A stretch of 64,000 nucleotides of DNA, from assembly GCA_032719365.1 (NCBI GenBank), contig CM064873.1, positions 43,500,332-43,564,331 of the forward strand, given 5' to 3'. A model generated the notes under the pieces. It saw nothing but the letters and a program-made list of their open reading frames with translations. It had not been told where the DNA came from and ran no database searches. This DNA comes from Prinsepia uniflora (lineage: Eukaryota; Streptophyta; Magnoliopsida; Rosales; Rosaceae). Shown here piece by piece: positions 1 to 14,214 of this stretch. Position 1 is the stretch's first letter. The number at the start of each line of letters is the position of its first letter. The position numbers and the translations under genes are program-made.

Positions 1-250
1 TAACTGTGTTTACTAAATTTAATGATTTTCGTCCACTCACAGCTTTTGGTTTTTAATGCCCTTTAGGTTGATTACGGATGCGACTGTAGCAGAGACTGGG
101 ACATTGCGCGCCTCCTCCATCGATCCTTGTGCACTCTGGAAGCCCCGTTTGGGCAGTGACTGTTGGTTATCCCTTGTCTGACACCCCTTGTTGGACGGGA
201 GCAGGGCACATTCCACGGTAATCCCGAGGGGATTGGGATGGGTCCTGTCA
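1..250 (+). mobile_element. 3' terminal part of a Ty3/gypsy LTR
   Basis: The segment matches the last 250 bases of the complete LTRs elsewhere in this window: a GTCCACTCACA arm (31-41), a CTGTAGCAG motif (84-92), a GACGGGAGCAGG block and a terminal GGGTCCTGTCA. No tRNA primer site follows position 250, so it is a solo LTR or the 3' LTR of an element whose body lies left of the window. It was inserted into the coiled-coil frame that resumes at 251. Confidence 0.8.
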
Positions 251-460
251 GCGGCAGCGGTGGAGAGGCTGTCGAGGAGGAGCAGCGGAAGAAGCGGCAG
301 GCTGAGGTGGAGCCCATTAAGTCGGCTAGAAAAAGTGTGACTAATATTCCTCCCTTGGAGTTCCTTCTTGGAAGCTTTTCAAACAGTTGAAGAGGCCAAT
401 CTTCAATCCTGGCTTGAAGAGTTTCTACGCCAACCCTGAGGATTCTTTTGATGTTGTTTG
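251..460 (+). pseudogene. Left part of a coiled-coil ORF split by copia
   Basis: The segment encodes a charged Glu/Lys/Arg-rich stretch (EEEQRKKRQAEVEPIKSARK). After one frameshift near 370 it continues as KLFKQLKRPIFNPGLKSFYA and runs into the GTTTG target site of the copia element. Joining 460 to 12604 keeps the frame open for about ten codons (DVVWTPKVDES) before stops, so both sides were once contiguous. I do not recognise the family. Its position downstream of, and antisense to, a Tat integrase (14215-15200) suggests the additional antisense ORF known in some Tat-lineage elements; that link is inference. Confidence 0.5.
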
Positions 461-1108
461 TGTTAGTGACTAAGCAAATCACTGTTGAGTGACTTGGCAC
501 AATGCCAAGTGGCAGTTGACAAGTGTGTGAGTGTGAGTGAAGAAAATGTAATCGTGCAAGTGAGAAGTGTGTGCATTCTGTTATTGAGTGCAAATGTAAG
601 TGAGGTGCAATGAATGTAAATCAGCAAGGAATGTGTGTGTGAGTGAGGTGTAAAAGGTGCTGATGTGTGATGATGTCATTGACATCTCTAACCGATTCAC
701 AGTAAGAGTGTGTGTGTGTGTGTGAATCGGATATAGGTGTGTATGTGTTGCAAACAATGAATTAATGAGAAAAATCTTATGAGAGAGCTCAGGGGTAGTG
801 ATATTCTACATTGAGAATTCAGAAACAAATATACTTTTCCTTCATACAAATTAACAAACACTTGGTGTGCACCATCATCCAAATCGATCATCAATTTCAT
901 TCCTATCGTCCTAGTGTCCATAATTGAAGGAAGAAGAAGAACCTAATCTAATCTAGCCTTAACCAATCGAGCTAGTCTCGATACATCAGCTAGAAGGTGA
1001 AGGATTGAGAATTGTACCTGTTAGTGGTTGAATCTGTCTCTGCATTCTTCTCCTGCGAGTGATTGATGCTCTGCATCTTGATGTGTTCTTCTGGTGCCTC
1101 TGCTAACA
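461..1108 (+). repeat. Copia 5' LTR (648 bp)
   Basis: It starts TGTTAG and ends CTAACA, a terminal inverted repeat typical of LTRs, and is followed directly by a primer-binding site. It carries a short GT run (708-724, about 8 units) that is greatly expanded in the 3' LTR. Confidence 0.88.
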
Positions 1109-1120
1109 TTGTATCAGAGC
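1109..1120 (+). other. Copia primer-binding site (initiator tRNA-Met type)
   Basis: TTGTATCAGAGC abuts the 5' LTR. It differs by one base from the usual plant initiator-Met primer site TGGTATCAGAGC. Confidence 0.8.
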
Positions 1121-1195
1121 AGTGAAGATCGCTGTCTCTGGGGCGTGGTGAAGCTGTGAAGAAGAAGCTGTATTGTTGCTTGTGATCAAGGCAAG

Positions 1196-4100
1196 ATGTC
1201 TGGATTTGGTGGTGATCCCAAGCTGCCTGTGTTTTCAAGAGTTAATTATGATTTCTGGAATATAAAAATGAAGACAACACTCAAAGCAACTGATCTATGG
1301 ACAATTGTTGATCAAGGAGTAACTGATGTAGAGTATGATAGTGATGATGAAGTGATAGAGACGGCTCAGACCAAGGTAGATCATATCAGAAATGCCAAAG
1401 CCTTGAACCTGATCCAAAATGCAGTTTCTGAGGAGATTTTTCCCAGAATCTCAAATGAAGAAAGTGCCAAGCGTGCCTGGGACGTTCTGAAACAAGAGTT
1501 CAGAGGGGATCCTAAGGTAAGGGCAGTTAAACTTCAATCATTACGAAGGGATTTTGAGTACACTAGGATGAGAAGTGATGAATCATTTTCAGCATACATG
1601 TCTAGATTATATGGAGTAGTAAACCAGATGAAAACCTATGGAGAGACCATTACTGAAAAACGTTTGGCTCAGAAAATACTCATTAGTCTAACAAAATCCT
1701 ATGACTCAATTGTGTCAATCCTAGAAGAGACTAGAGATTTGGACACTGTTAGTGTTGAGAGTATTACTGCATCTATAAGGGCATTTGATCAAAGATTAGA
1801 AATGCATGATGACAGTGAAGTAGAGAAGGCATTCTCTAGTATGAGTTTTCAAAACCAGTCCAGAAGTCATTCTGGGGGAACTCAGGGAGGAAACAAGAAA
1901 AGGTTTCCCAGTAAATCCTGGAGTTCTAATAAAGACAGATTTGGAGCAAAGGATAAGCAGGAGTCTAAAGTTCAGAAGGGAGAAGAAAATGATCCAAGAC
2001 CAACTTGCAAGACCTGTGATAGGAAGCATTTTGGTGTGTGCTGGACCAAAAACAAATTCAAGTGTTTTAAGTGTCGAAAACTGGGCCACATTTCTAAAGA
2101 TTGCAGAGTCAAGAAAGCTGCACATATGGTACAGCAGGTGAAAGAACCAGAAAAGAAAATGGAGGGAAACCTGTTCTATGCATGTCATTCAGCCTCTGTT
2201 GAGAAAAATGCTGAAGTTTGGTATCTTGACAGTGGCTGTAGTAACCACATGACTGGTCATGAATCTCTACTGTCTGATATTGATAGGACATTGACTGTTA
2301 ATGTGAAAATGGGGACAGGTGAACTGGTTCAAGTTGCTGGAAAAGGATCTCTACTTGTCCAAACTAGCCAAGGTAACAAGTACATCAGAGATGTCATGCT
2401 TGTACCTGGTCTGGATGAAAATTTGCTGAGTGTAGTGCAAATGATTAAGCACGGGTACTGTTTAGTGTTTGGAGATCAGGCAGTGGAAGTGTTTGAAGAT
2501 ACTGAAATGCAGCATAAAATTTCAAGGGTCCCTATGACAGGGAGCAGATGCTTCAAAATGTCCCTGGATTATGGTTTTCATGTGGCTAGGAAGCCTAAAT
2601 CAAAGGAGGATTTGGAGCTGTGGCACAAAAGATATGGGCACCTAAATCACTCAAGTCTACAGATGTTGAGTAACAAAAATATGGTAGTTGGTCTACCAAA
2701 GCTGGTTGGGGACAAAGTTTTGTGTGAAGGGTGTATCACAGGGAAGTTCCATGTGACCCCCTTTGACACTGAAGGAGCTTGGAGGGCTACAATGCCACTG
2801 GAACTCATACATTCAGATGTAGGTGGGCCAATACAAACAGAAACTCTTGGTGGTAATCTCTACTTTCTTACTTTTATAGATGATCACACAAGAATGTGTT
2901 GGATTTATTTCCTTAAACACAAGGCAGGTGTGTTAAATGTGTTCAAGAAATTCAAAGCCACTGTTGAGTTGCAAAGTGGATTCAAAGTGAAGAAGCTAAG
3001 AAGTGATAGGGGGAGAGTATACTTCAAATGCTTTCCAAGAATTCTGTGATGAGCATGGAATTGAGAGGCAACTAACTGTTGCTTACTCTCCTCAACAAAA
3101 TGGTGTTGCTGAGAGGAAAAACAGGACAATTGTTGAAATGGCAAAGTCCATGCTGCACAGTAAGAAGCTATCATATGAGTTTTGGGGTGAGGCAGTAAGT
3201 ACTGCAGGTTACATCCTGAATAGGAGTCCAACCAAGGCTGTGCAAGGAAAGACACCATTTGAGAAGTTCAAGGGAAGAAGGCCTGGTGTCTCACACTTGA
3301 AGGTTTTTGGGAGCATATGATATCTGCATATTCCAAAACAGAAAAGACAGAAACTGGATGAATCAGGAGAAAAGGGAATATTTGTGGGCTATGGAAGTTG
3401 TGAGAAGGGTTATAGGGTCTACAATCCAGCTACAAAGCAAGTGGTGGTGTCCAGGAGTGTGATTTTCAATGAAGAAGGAAGCTGGGATTGGAGAGAAGTT
3501 CAGAGTTCTCAGACTTTTGTTCCTATGCCTGTGAGCTTAGAAGAAACTCAAGCAAGGTCTGGAACTGGTACTTCTAGTGCTCAGAATACAAGTCCAAGCA
3601 ATGGAGCAGGTCCTGATGCTAGTCGTAATGCAAGTACAACTTCTGTGCACACGGCAGGTTCTGAAACCAGGGAGGAAACCAGTGAGGGTACCAGTAACAC
3701 CCCAGTGAGATTGAGAAGTCTCAGTGACATCTATGCTAGATTTCACATGAGTATCATAGAACCTGAGAGTTTCAGTGAAGCCTCTCAAGATTCAGCAATG
3801 AAGAAGGAAATGGAAGCTGAATTACTTATGATAGAAAAGAATGATACTTGGGAGTTAACTGATAGACCATTTGACAAGCCTGTTATTGGAGTTAAATGGA
3901 TATACAAAACCAAGTTAAATTTGGATGGGACTGTTCAGAAGCATAAGGCAAAACTTGTAGCTAAGGGGTACTCTCAGAAACCAGGGGTGGACTTCAATGA
4001 AACCTTTGCCCCTGTGGCAAGGTTGGACACTATCAAAACCCTAATTGCTCTAGCAGCACAAAAGGAATGGAAACTGTTTCAACTTGATGTGAAATCAGCT

Positions 4101-4835
4101 TTCCTAAACGGTGTATTGGAAGAAGAAGTGTATGTAGATCAACCTGAGGGGTATGAAGTAAAGGGCAGTGAAGAGAAGGTTTACAGACTAAGAAAGGCTC
4201 TCTATGGACTCAAACAAGCACCACGGGCCTGGTATGGAGAGATTGATGCTCATTTACTTAAGTGTGGTTTTGAGAGAAGCACCAGCGAGGCCACTTTGTA
4301 TTTAAAGGGCAGGAAGGGTGAAGGAACTCTCATTGTTTCTATTTATGTAGATGACATTGTCTACACAGGAGATAGTGAAGAACTGATGACCAACTTTAAG
4401 CAGGACATGATGAACAGATATGAGATGACAGACTTGGGGTTACTGCATCACTTTCTAGGAATGGGTGTACTGCAAGCCAGCAGTGGGATTTACATTCATC
4501 AAAGAAAGTATGCAGAAACTTTGTTAAAGAAGTTTGGTCTACAAGGGTGTAAATCAGTAGGTACTCCTCTAGCCACAAATGACAGGCTACAAAGAGATGA
4601 TGGAAGTGGTGAGGCAGATGAGCAACTATACAGACAGATTGTGGGAAGTCTGCTGTATTTGACAGCAACCAGACCTGACATTATGTTTGCAGCAAGTCTG
4701 CTGTCTAGATTTATGCACAACCCTTCAAGGAAACATCTTGGTACTGCAAGAAGAGTCTTGAGGTATGTGCAGGGTACTTTGGACAATGGTTTGGAGTACA
4801 AGAAAGGGAAAACAGCAATCTTGATTGGTTTCTGT
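1196..4835 (+). pseudogene. Copia gag-pol polyprotein, frameshifted and truncated
   Basis: The ATG at 1196 opens a UBN2-type Gag (residues 1 to about 240), followed by a CCHC knuckle CFKCRKLGHISKDC (about 290-303), protease WYLDSGCSNHMTG (about 342), and integrase with an HHCC region (LWHKRYGHL...CEGCITGK) and catalytic segments IHSDVGGP, FIDDHTR and LRSDRG. Reverse transcriptase shows WKLFQLDVKSAFLNG and YVDDIVYTGD, then an RNase H start. The order protease-integrase-RT is diagnostic of copia. Breaks: a 1-nt frameshift near 3010-3020 in integrase; an in-frame TGA at 3318-3320; and loss of the RNase H C-terminus where gypsy LTR A begins (4836). It was otherwise nearly intact, consistent with a young insertion. 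Confidence 0.93.
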
Positions 4836-5689
4836 TGTAACGCCCCAAAAATTTGAAAAGCGAAAATTGGAAAATTTGAGGAAAAGGACGATTTTGCCCC
4901 TGAAATTGGGCGAACGGTTGAATTTTTATTCAAGTGGTCAAACGGACTTTGATCGATGACTATGACGTAGTTCGAGACGTCACGAGTTCATAGACAGGTG
5001 GCACGCCCGATTCCGACATTCGAGGAAAAAGTTATGACGTGTGGAAGTTTGAGGGTAATTTGGTAAATTGGTCAACATGGGCCATTTGTTGACTTTTTGA
5101 TCGGGCCATGGTTTGGACTTTCCGGAAGTACCGTTGGATAGGTCTCGGGACGCTGAATCTGTAGACAGGCAGGAAACTCGTGCAGCGCGGGAAACGAGCG
5201 GTTTGGACGGTGTGTGAGTGGACGTTTTTTTTATAAATTGATATGCATGCATAGTTAAATGTTTTACATGATTGATTGCATGATTTGGTTTGCAATGATG
5301 TTATGATTTGTTTGGATTATTATTCATGATTTAATGAATATTTTAATCGGTCTTTCGGGCACGTTTTACGAGGAATTGTGCAAGTGGTATTTTGGGCTAG
5401 GCCCGGAGTCAAAATGATTTCAAAATGGATATTTTGATGAATTGGTAAGTCAAGGATGATTCTCGATTAGTTTTAATGATTTCAATGTGATTTCACGGAT
5501 TTACGTATAATTGGTATTTGATCCTGAAACTCTGTCGGGAATACTTATGACTTGATTTGAGGTCATGGATATAATTAATATGTGTTATGGTATGGATTGT
5601 GATTGTGATTGTGGTTACTGGATACTGGATCATGCTGGATGATGCGAGTACAGTGCCTAGACGTGACTCGGATGTTGCGTGAGTGCAGT
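4836..5689 (+). mobile_element. Gypsy LTR A, 5' part (nested in copia)
   Basis: It begins TGTAACGCCCC exactly where the copia RNase H frame breaks. It keeps the family's GACAGGTGGCACG block, the TGTGAGTGGAC arm (5213-5223), the ATGCATGCAT palindrome (5243-5252) and one GGGCTAGGCCC hairpin near 5393. It is cut at 5690 by LTR B in the opposite orientation. Its right end is not present in the window. Confidence 0.75.
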
Positions 5690-8600
5690 TGACAGGACCG
5701 CCCCCGGAAGGGGCATCGATAACCGTGCCCGGTCCTGCTCCCGTCTGGTAAATCGACTGAAATACCCAAGTTACCCTCAGTACGTGCCAGACCAGGGATA
5801 GCCACATGTGCTTACTCATGCCTCCGCTCCTCGTACAGCCTCGAACAACGCGCCACGACCTGGAGGGTCAATAAAAACCAAAAGGTGTGAGTGGACAAAA
5901 ATAAATCAGTTTAACAAAACAGTTACAACAAACGTTTTTACCCTCCGCGTAAAAACCAATGCATGCATACAAAAATCATTTCGCAGTCGGTCAAGATTTT
6001 CCACATAAGAAAAACTGTGTATCAAATTTCAACATAAGGAAAAACTCATATGAACCTCAAAATCATTTTTCCTTTCTCAACCATCGGGTCTTAGCCCGCA
6101 ATCATAATCACCGGGCCGCAGCCCAAAACCACGAATCAAAACCAAATGCACAACATGATCCAAAACCAACAACCATATACCGGGCCACTGCCCAACTCAA
6201 CTGAAACATCAGAAATCATCAATAAATCACAAGTCAATCATTTTGCTGGATATCAAGTGTGCCCGAGTCTTTAAACTCAAAACCATGCGCATAAACAAGC
6301 CTTCCCGGGATATCAACGAGTCTTTAAACTCAAATCATAATCAATAGGCCTCGGGGGTATCACAGTAACCGAGTCTTTAAACTCATTAAGGGCCCTCCCC
6401 CGTCATCAATTAACCGAGTCTTTACACTCAAAACGTGCTCCAGCAATAGCACCCGGGTCTTTAAACCCAAAACAGTTTTCGACGGGTCTTTAAACCCCTA
6501 AACATTTGTCGAACACGACAACGTGGGATCCATCCCAAAATTACATTTTCCACAACAGGACTCATGGTCCGAGTTTCCACATTCGAATTCCCAATCATAC
6601 TTCACAAAACATATTCAAATCACCATCACACACGGGGCATGTACAATTATACCAAATCACTTTATTAAATCCTTTTTCATTCCCGAATTCGAATTCGCAA
6701 TAATGATTCCGTAAGCCGGCATCCGGAAGCATCATCCCGAACCCAAACCAAGAATCCGCTTTAAATTTTCGAAAACCGAAATCTCGTAAATCAAAGTTAC
6801 TTTTGTGCCCCGAGCATCAAGCCCGAAATCACCTTTTTCAAATCCATTTTAATTCTTAGAAATCACTTCTTTCTCAAATCTTATTTTCAACACATCAAAA
6901 CCACAATCATAATCACCAAATTCACGATCCAATCAAAACATACTCAAAACCCATTTTTAAAATCCTCAAAATCACAAGTCTCATTTCAATTCCCAGATTC
7001 AAACATCAACAGTGATCAAATCACAATAACTCGAAATCTCGTAAAACGTGCAAATCCGAAACGTTTTCGAAAAACATGTCAAAATCGTAAGTCACACTCG
7101 CAAATCATAAACAACCTTCTTAAATCATTTTACACCCATTTCATATAACTTCTTCCATTAAACCATCATTAAGCACACGAGTGACCATAGTCTCGAAATA
7201 CGTGTAATTTCACATGTATAGTAAAAATATGTATAAATACAGGAATCGAATACGTATAAATATGGAAATCAAAATCAATCACAACTTATAATCATAATCA
7301 TAAAATCATAGAAATAATTTATGCATGCATTAAATTTTGAAAGCAACGTCCACTCACACACCAATTTTTAAGGCTCGGTTTCGCGCCGCACGCACGCCCG
7401 TAATTTCCGATATTTTCCAGAAATTCAAATCCTGTCCGAAAACATACTTTAGTGTCACTAAGGGCTTAGATAACAACATACGAATTTCCCATAATTTTCC
7501 GGGAATTAATCGTTAATTACAAACGTAACATAAATCTTCGGACCCTCGGAATAACATCGAAACGGTGACCGATAAATTCGATACCAACGTTAAAATGTTC
7601 GTTGCAATGTATAGGACAAAAGTCATTTTGAACTCACCTTGAAAGACCGTCCCACGCGCCGTCACGCGCCGCCACAAGCGGCTGCGCGTGAGGCCACGCG
7701 CCAGCTACAGTAGTAGCTACAGTCATCGTCCTAACCCGACCAGCCTGCAATCCTGGTTGTTCGACCCGCGACATGACCCGTTTCGATCCCTGCGAATCTC
7801 AAGTTGTTTCCCTCAATTGTTTCAGTCTAGAGCATCCTCATAATCGTAATTACTGTTCTGTAACTTAAGTTCCCACAACCCTTACCTTAATCCGTCCATC
7901 CCAGCTCGATTTTCCGACGAACAACCGACCGCCGTTCATCACTGGAAGTGCACCACTACTCATCGTTTTCTTCAATTGCTTCGCTCAGAAGCTTTGCAGG
8001 ATCACCAGAAACCGTTCTTCGACCTCAATTGCAAGCTCCAAACCGTCTAAGCCTTCCACCCCAACTGGAATCTCACCAGCAGAAGTCAAGAACCGCCTGG
8101 CCTCTACCCTTCACCATTTCCTTCACTATTGATCCCGTTCGACTCGTCTGGACGTCAAGAAGATCAGACTCACCTCTGATTCCATCAATTTGCCGCCCAA
8201 AATCAAAATTGATTTTGAGTTCGTAATTGGAATTTCTGGGCGGTTTCTGTGCTCCTAGGGTCCTTCTCCTAGTTTTTCCCTACCATTTAATCTCTGCTTC
8301 TCTCGTTCCCCCCCCCCCCCCCCAACACACGCATCACTCCTCAGACCGCTATTGTGGGGGTTGAAATGGAAATGATCCAACAGTCTCTGTTTTCCTCATT
8401 TCAAACGTCTCAGCGTCATTGCCCCCCGCACTGCACTCCAACCAGCACAACCGTGCTCTGCCTTCTGTCCCTGCTCCCACGTTAACTGTATAAACACACA
8501 GACCACAACAGCGCTCTAATTCCAACCTCACCCGTGAACACTCAACCGCCTGCCCACTCTGTTTTTCTTACCTCATAAACACCAGCCCGTGCACTGCCTC

Positions 8601-9254
8601 TCACCATTCCAGGCACAATTGCTTCCCACTCAGCCACATAAACAATTTCCTCAGTCCACTAGCACCCATCACGAGCAATTGGGCTCCATAAATAATTGCA
8701 CACTCAGACACCCACGGCACGGCCGTGCAGGTTGTCTCCCACGGTTGTTTGAACAGTAACCGTCGTGCAGAATTACCAAAATGCCCTCAGGGCAATAATT
8801 ACCAAAATGCCCCTCACCTTCCGTGACCCGTAACTTGGTCACCCGATGTCCGTTCCACGCGTGCCGCCTGTCGTTGTACTCGGGGCATCGAGACCATCCT
8901 AACGGTCCTTGGCTCTCGGCCATCGGACCCCCCGATCAAAAAGTCAACATTTTCCCTTATTTCGTCCAAATTACGGAAATGCCCCTCGACTTCCGAACGT
9001 CATAACTTTCACCACGAACGTCGGAATCGAACGTGTCACCCGTCTATGAACTCGTGACGACCCAAACTACGTCACGGTCATCGGGCAAAGTCCATTTGAC
9101 AGCCCGAATAAAAAGTCAACATTTCACCCACGACTAGGGGAAAAACGGTCATTTTGCCACGTTCGTCCGATTCCACCCAACTAACCACCGATTAACCCTC
9201 ATTAATCATGATTAGTTACTAACCTAAACCCGAATTCCGGGATGGGTCGTTACA
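5690..9254 (-). mobile_element. Gypsy LTR B (3' LTR of a minus-strand element)
   Basis: Read on the minus strand it starts TGTAACGACCCATCCC (ending at 9254) and ends GGTCCTGTCA (5690), 3,565 bp. A polypurine tract adjoins it at 9255, so it is the 3' LTR. It contains the module arms GTGAGTGGAC (5887-5896) and GTCCACTCACA (7348-7358), palindromes at 5959-5968 and 7321-7330, a 28-nt GC hairpin (7663-7690), six GAGTCTTTAAACTC or GGGTCTTTAAACCC hairpins (6265-6497) and a 16-C run near 8308. Nothing in it looks like a conserved gene. Confidence 0.82.
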
Positions 9255-11922
9255 ATCTTCCCCCCTTAAAGATTTTCGTCCTCGAAATTCCAACCGATCA
9301 AAACTCAACCGTTCCTCTCTCCTAAAACCAGTTTCGTTCACGAAATTTCCAATCATTCTCATTTCACATCCACCTTGTGGAAAACATTTCGACCTCGCAA
9401 CACGTGTACACTCGCACATCAGCTAAACCCATTTATGCTCAGAGGTCCCATCACAGTCTCACGTCGCACTGACCACACTCGACCACCCCAGGTGAAATGG
9501 ATCACCACTAAGCTTTACCGCCCTAGTAAAGCGCCAGTCATCATCCAATTGGTGTTACTCAAAGTAGCGTAAGATTAGCATCACGATTTCATCTCGCGGG
9601 GCAACCCAACCCTGCGGCATATCTCAAGCTCAAGTCTAGTTCACAACAAATTCCAAGTGTGTCGGAACTAAGCCGAATGCCAACACGTATAGCCAAACCA
9701 CTGGTACCTCCCACGTACCGTCACTAGATACCACTCGGCCTGTCCGGTACCACTCCTCGTACACCGTACAGGGTACGTACACCCATCTCCGACAAGTCCA
9801 CTACAAGGTTCACGGTCACTCACAACCTGACACTCGGGTTTCTTGTCCAATCTCATACTAGACAAATCGATCATTCTAACTCGTCATCCATTCTAGATCC
9901 CATGGTCGCCCAACCAGTAGCACAAAATCAACTCGCAAACACGTCGTCCAAGATGTACCAATCCAAGCACGCTCACCAAGGCATGTACAGTCATGCCGAA
10001 AGGGCATCCGATCTCTCTCACAATTACCGAGGCACACCAACCCCGAATCTATACTCGCTCAACGGTTACCACGTCACATCCGATTGACTTCGAAAAGAAG
10101 CCAATCCCAAACGCTCATCTCTACGACTAACCGATTAGACCCTGTTGGATATCCACTCATCCACAGGTCAAGCCTTGAGTCCAAAACATAAACGTCCTCA
10201 CTCGCTCGAGTACGGATTAACTTCGAAAAGAAGTTCAATCCCATTATCCACATCTCTAAACATTTACGACAGAGCGATAAGCTCTCCACCTAGCCCGATC
10301 AAGGCGATCACAGTCCAAATTCGTTACAACGTCCAAGGCCCACAACCTCATCAACCAGATCCACCTAGGATCCGCACATGCTCACAGATCCACCCAGAAC
10401 CCGATAATAGGGTCTTACACCCACTAGATTTCTTGTCAACCACCCAACATTCCTCAACTATTTTCTCCTCCAATCAATCACTCAACAACGTAACACATCC
10501 ACTCTGTGGATCCCCTCCAAATACCTCATATCGATCCCTGCCACTCCACCTAGGAGAGACAAAGGATGATCCAATACGATGTCATCAACATCCATCCTCT
10601 GTGAGTGCAAACATAACTCACTGCACCCACCGTACCAAATATCCAACATCGCCTGCCACCAAACAGAAAATGGGAATCCCGTTTTCCCCAACCTCGAGAA
10701 ATGCAACCTCACCAGACGACCCCAAAACACACATGGGTCCACCACCCAATACACACTCATCGTTCTGGTATCCGCGATCAACGTCTGCCAGGACAGAAGA
10801 TAAAAAGTCAACCCTGATGACTTCCGAATATCGAATACCAATGCGGAAACGAGCACCGCTCACGTCCCACAGTCACAACTCTCCTCGAAACTAAGATTCC
10901 ACCTGCGTTGAAAATAGACACACTCCCCATGATATGTCAAGTCCAACCGCCGGACTCCCTACATCCGTAACTCACTTGGACAACCACGCGTCCACAATCA
11001 GCCCAATACTCAGACCTCACGTCAATTAATGACTAATTAGGCACATACACCGATTCCGACTGGGAATTACTCAACTCTTGTCACCTCGTCACTGTTGAGA
11101 CTTACCCCAATACCTCATAATCTTCGCTGGATCCTATCCAGCCCGAAACTCAAATACCGAACATGTGCCCATCATAATAGAGTCACATCCCAAATCGTGG
11201 CTCCCACAATCTCCCTCACGGACACCAGCACCAGCGCTAGCGCACCAACATAAACATCCACACTAGCACACCGTGTGCAAAGTGGGTAGCCCCGGATCTC
11301 CGCTCATACCGAGCGACGATCCCGCATCATCACCCGTACCCCGCAACCATGGGTACCACCATTCTGACAATCCACATCAGAAATAATGAACGTTCCCTGA
11401 ACGCTCCCTGATCCTCAACCACTACACAACCACAACAATCAGCTATCTCCCCAAGACCACCGTTCCACAAAACCAAGCCATAATCTCCTAACTCATCCAA
11501 TAAATGACCATAAATCGGTCCTTGGCATCCTAAGTGCCAAACGTTCCTCACTCCACCTTTCTGGCTCCCCCCAAGCCTTGACACCATATCATGACTCACC
11601 TCACATTCCTAACCCTAAGTCCTGACTCATCGTGAGTCCCACATCCACATCTCGACTCCTCCTGAGTCCAATCTCATACCAAACCAATCATGTCATCACT
11701 GACATACCCAATCCCCGAGCAATATCCAATGCTCAACCACTTCCTATTCGACCAATAGGGCCTAAGAGAAAGTACAATTTGCCCAAAAATGCGGCCTTCC
11801 GGCCACCGGTCTCGTTCGTCCTTGCGACCAACGCAATTCTATATCTAACAAATCGCAACTCACAGTGTCCACTACCCGACATCTGACCCTCAAACCAGGG
11901 TCAATCTCACCCGAGATCTAGC
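9255..11922 (-). mobile_element. Internal region of a minus-strand LARD-like gypsy element, truncated
   Basis: Beside the LTR, the minus-strand complement of 9255-9271 is a polypurine tract (CTTTAAGGGGGGAAGAT), preceded by the motif TTTCGAGGACGAAA. The region is homologous in reverse to the non-coding interior of element H: shared landmarks are a CACACGGTGTGCTAG block followed by GCTAGCGCTGGTG repeats (about 11225-11275) and the TTTCGAGGACGAAA block. No long gag-pol frame is present. The 5' part, with primer site and 5' LTR, is missing because sequence jumps to the copia 3' LTR at 11923. Confidence 0.72.
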
Positions 11923-12598
<676 letters not shown>

Positions 12599-12603
12599 GT
12601 TTG

Positions 12604-13440
12604 GACACCAAAGGTTGACGAGAGTTGATGACAGGTATCGTAATGCATGCACCAGACTCTGGAGTTGGTTGTCAATAGCTTGGTCCTTGTTAATCAAGCA
12701 GGCCTGAAGGAGATGGCAGAGATGACCTCGTCGACAATGAGTGATCGACTTGCAAAGCTGACGGCTCTGGGAGCTTATGTAAGTGTTTGGCTCTTTCTTT
12801 CTTATGTCTATCCTTTTACTTTCATAATTTTGACCAAGTGTTATTGTATTCTACAGTGCTTTGGGGAGATGGCATGCACCTTGCGAAATGTGGGGAAGAA
12901 GGCCGAGCGGGTGGAGGCTAAGAAGTCCAAGCTAAGAGAGAAGGTTAAGAATCTGAAGGAGAAGGAGCATGATGTGGAGCAGGCTGTGAAGAAGTGTGCC
13001 AAGAAACTCAAGGAGAACGAGTAGCTCCAAGCGCAAGTGGAGGTACTCCATGAGTTAGTGAAGGTCACTAAACAAGGACAAGTAGACGATGTAGCGAAGG
13101 TTGTGGAGTTGGAGACTATCCTAAGGCATACGTCCACGAGAGTCGATAAGGCCATTGAACGAGTCGTGAAGGTGAATTGATAATCGGCCAAGTTCGAGGA
13201 TGAAGTGGACATCAAGCTTGGTCAAGTTGAAAGTGAGCTGATTCAAAGGGTGTTCATTTTCAACAAGGGGCTGCATCCTAAGTCCTGGTGCTCAATAAGA
13301 CCTTTAGCTTACCTAAAGAGCTGTCGGCACCTCAGAATTCAGATGGCATGACCATCCTCAGTGTTCACATTTTTTACCTCGTTCTCGAGTCGACTCCTCC
13401 GGCGCTGCAAGATGAGTAGGTGGACGAGAAGATTCAGATT
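12604..13440 (+). pseudogene. Right part of the coiled-coil ORF split by copia
   Basis: The frame continues from the left part (251-460). It includes LELVVNSLVLVNQAGLKEMA, a likely intron (GTAAGT at about 12780 to TTCTACAG at about 12856) and then a Lys/Glu-rich heptad stretch (KKAERVEAKKSKLREKVKNL) predicted to form a coiled coil. It stops at 13022-13024, and coiled-coil-like coding potential resumes beyond (VDDVAKVVELETILRHTSTR). There are early stops after the join, so it is a pseudogene. The family is not recognised. It lies tail-to-tail with the Tat integrase remnant, as an antisense ORF of that element would. Confidence 0.5.
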
Positions 13441-14214
13441 TTAGACTGAGTTGACTTACTTCTAATCTACCTCTGAATGCTTTTCCTAGCCGCTCTTGAT
13501 TGTCCCTTGGATCTTGTATTTCTAATTTTTCTGTTGGGGTAATTCCCCTTGTAATGATGGAATAAACAAGAATTGAATTTTTATATGAATGCATTTTTCT
13601 TTCAACGGTTGAGTAGTCAGCTATTTGACTTAATATATGTCTAGTAATTAATGACTGATCATCTGTTCTAATACTTGTAAACCAACTTGTTACCAAGTTT
13701 TGTAATTTTGGTGCTAGGTAGTTGTAGAGTAGCGAAGACCTAACAAAATTTAAGCGAAATTAGTTACCTAAGGCCATTTTAGGACTGATCCTATTAAGAT
13801 CGGCTAGTAGGCATTTGAACATGCTTCTGATCAGCTGTAACTATGAAGAAAAAAAATTTGTTTTTAGTGGGTGTCTGAACACGCTTAGATTACGAGTTCC
13901 AATCGATAGTTGTGCGGAGTAGGGTGCTTGAACACGCTTCTGATCAATACAAACTTGAAAAGATGAAGTTTTTTTTGGGTAAAATTTGCCATCCTGGACC
14001 AATTGGTGGGTATTTGAATTGCAAAGTTAGATTGTTGGTGTTCATCCACATTGGTGTCTAGTAGGGTATCTGACCATGCGTCCAGCCAAATCTTAACCTG
14101 AAAAAAAAAAACCTAGAAATATGGTAATTGGAAAGATAAAAAATGTAGACTTCTCATTAATATTAGAATGAAATCATTAATCTCCCTGAGCCTTTACAGT
14201 AATAGGAAGATTAG
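13441..14214. other. Spacer with degenerate repeats
   Basis: No gene seen. It holds a polyadenylation-like AATAAAC near 13561, and loosely repeated units containing TGAACACGCTT-type cores (about 13812, 13870, 13930 and 14070). It lies between the integrase end and the coiled-coil ORF end, so it is probably the 3' non-coding part of the Tat element. Confidence 0.4.
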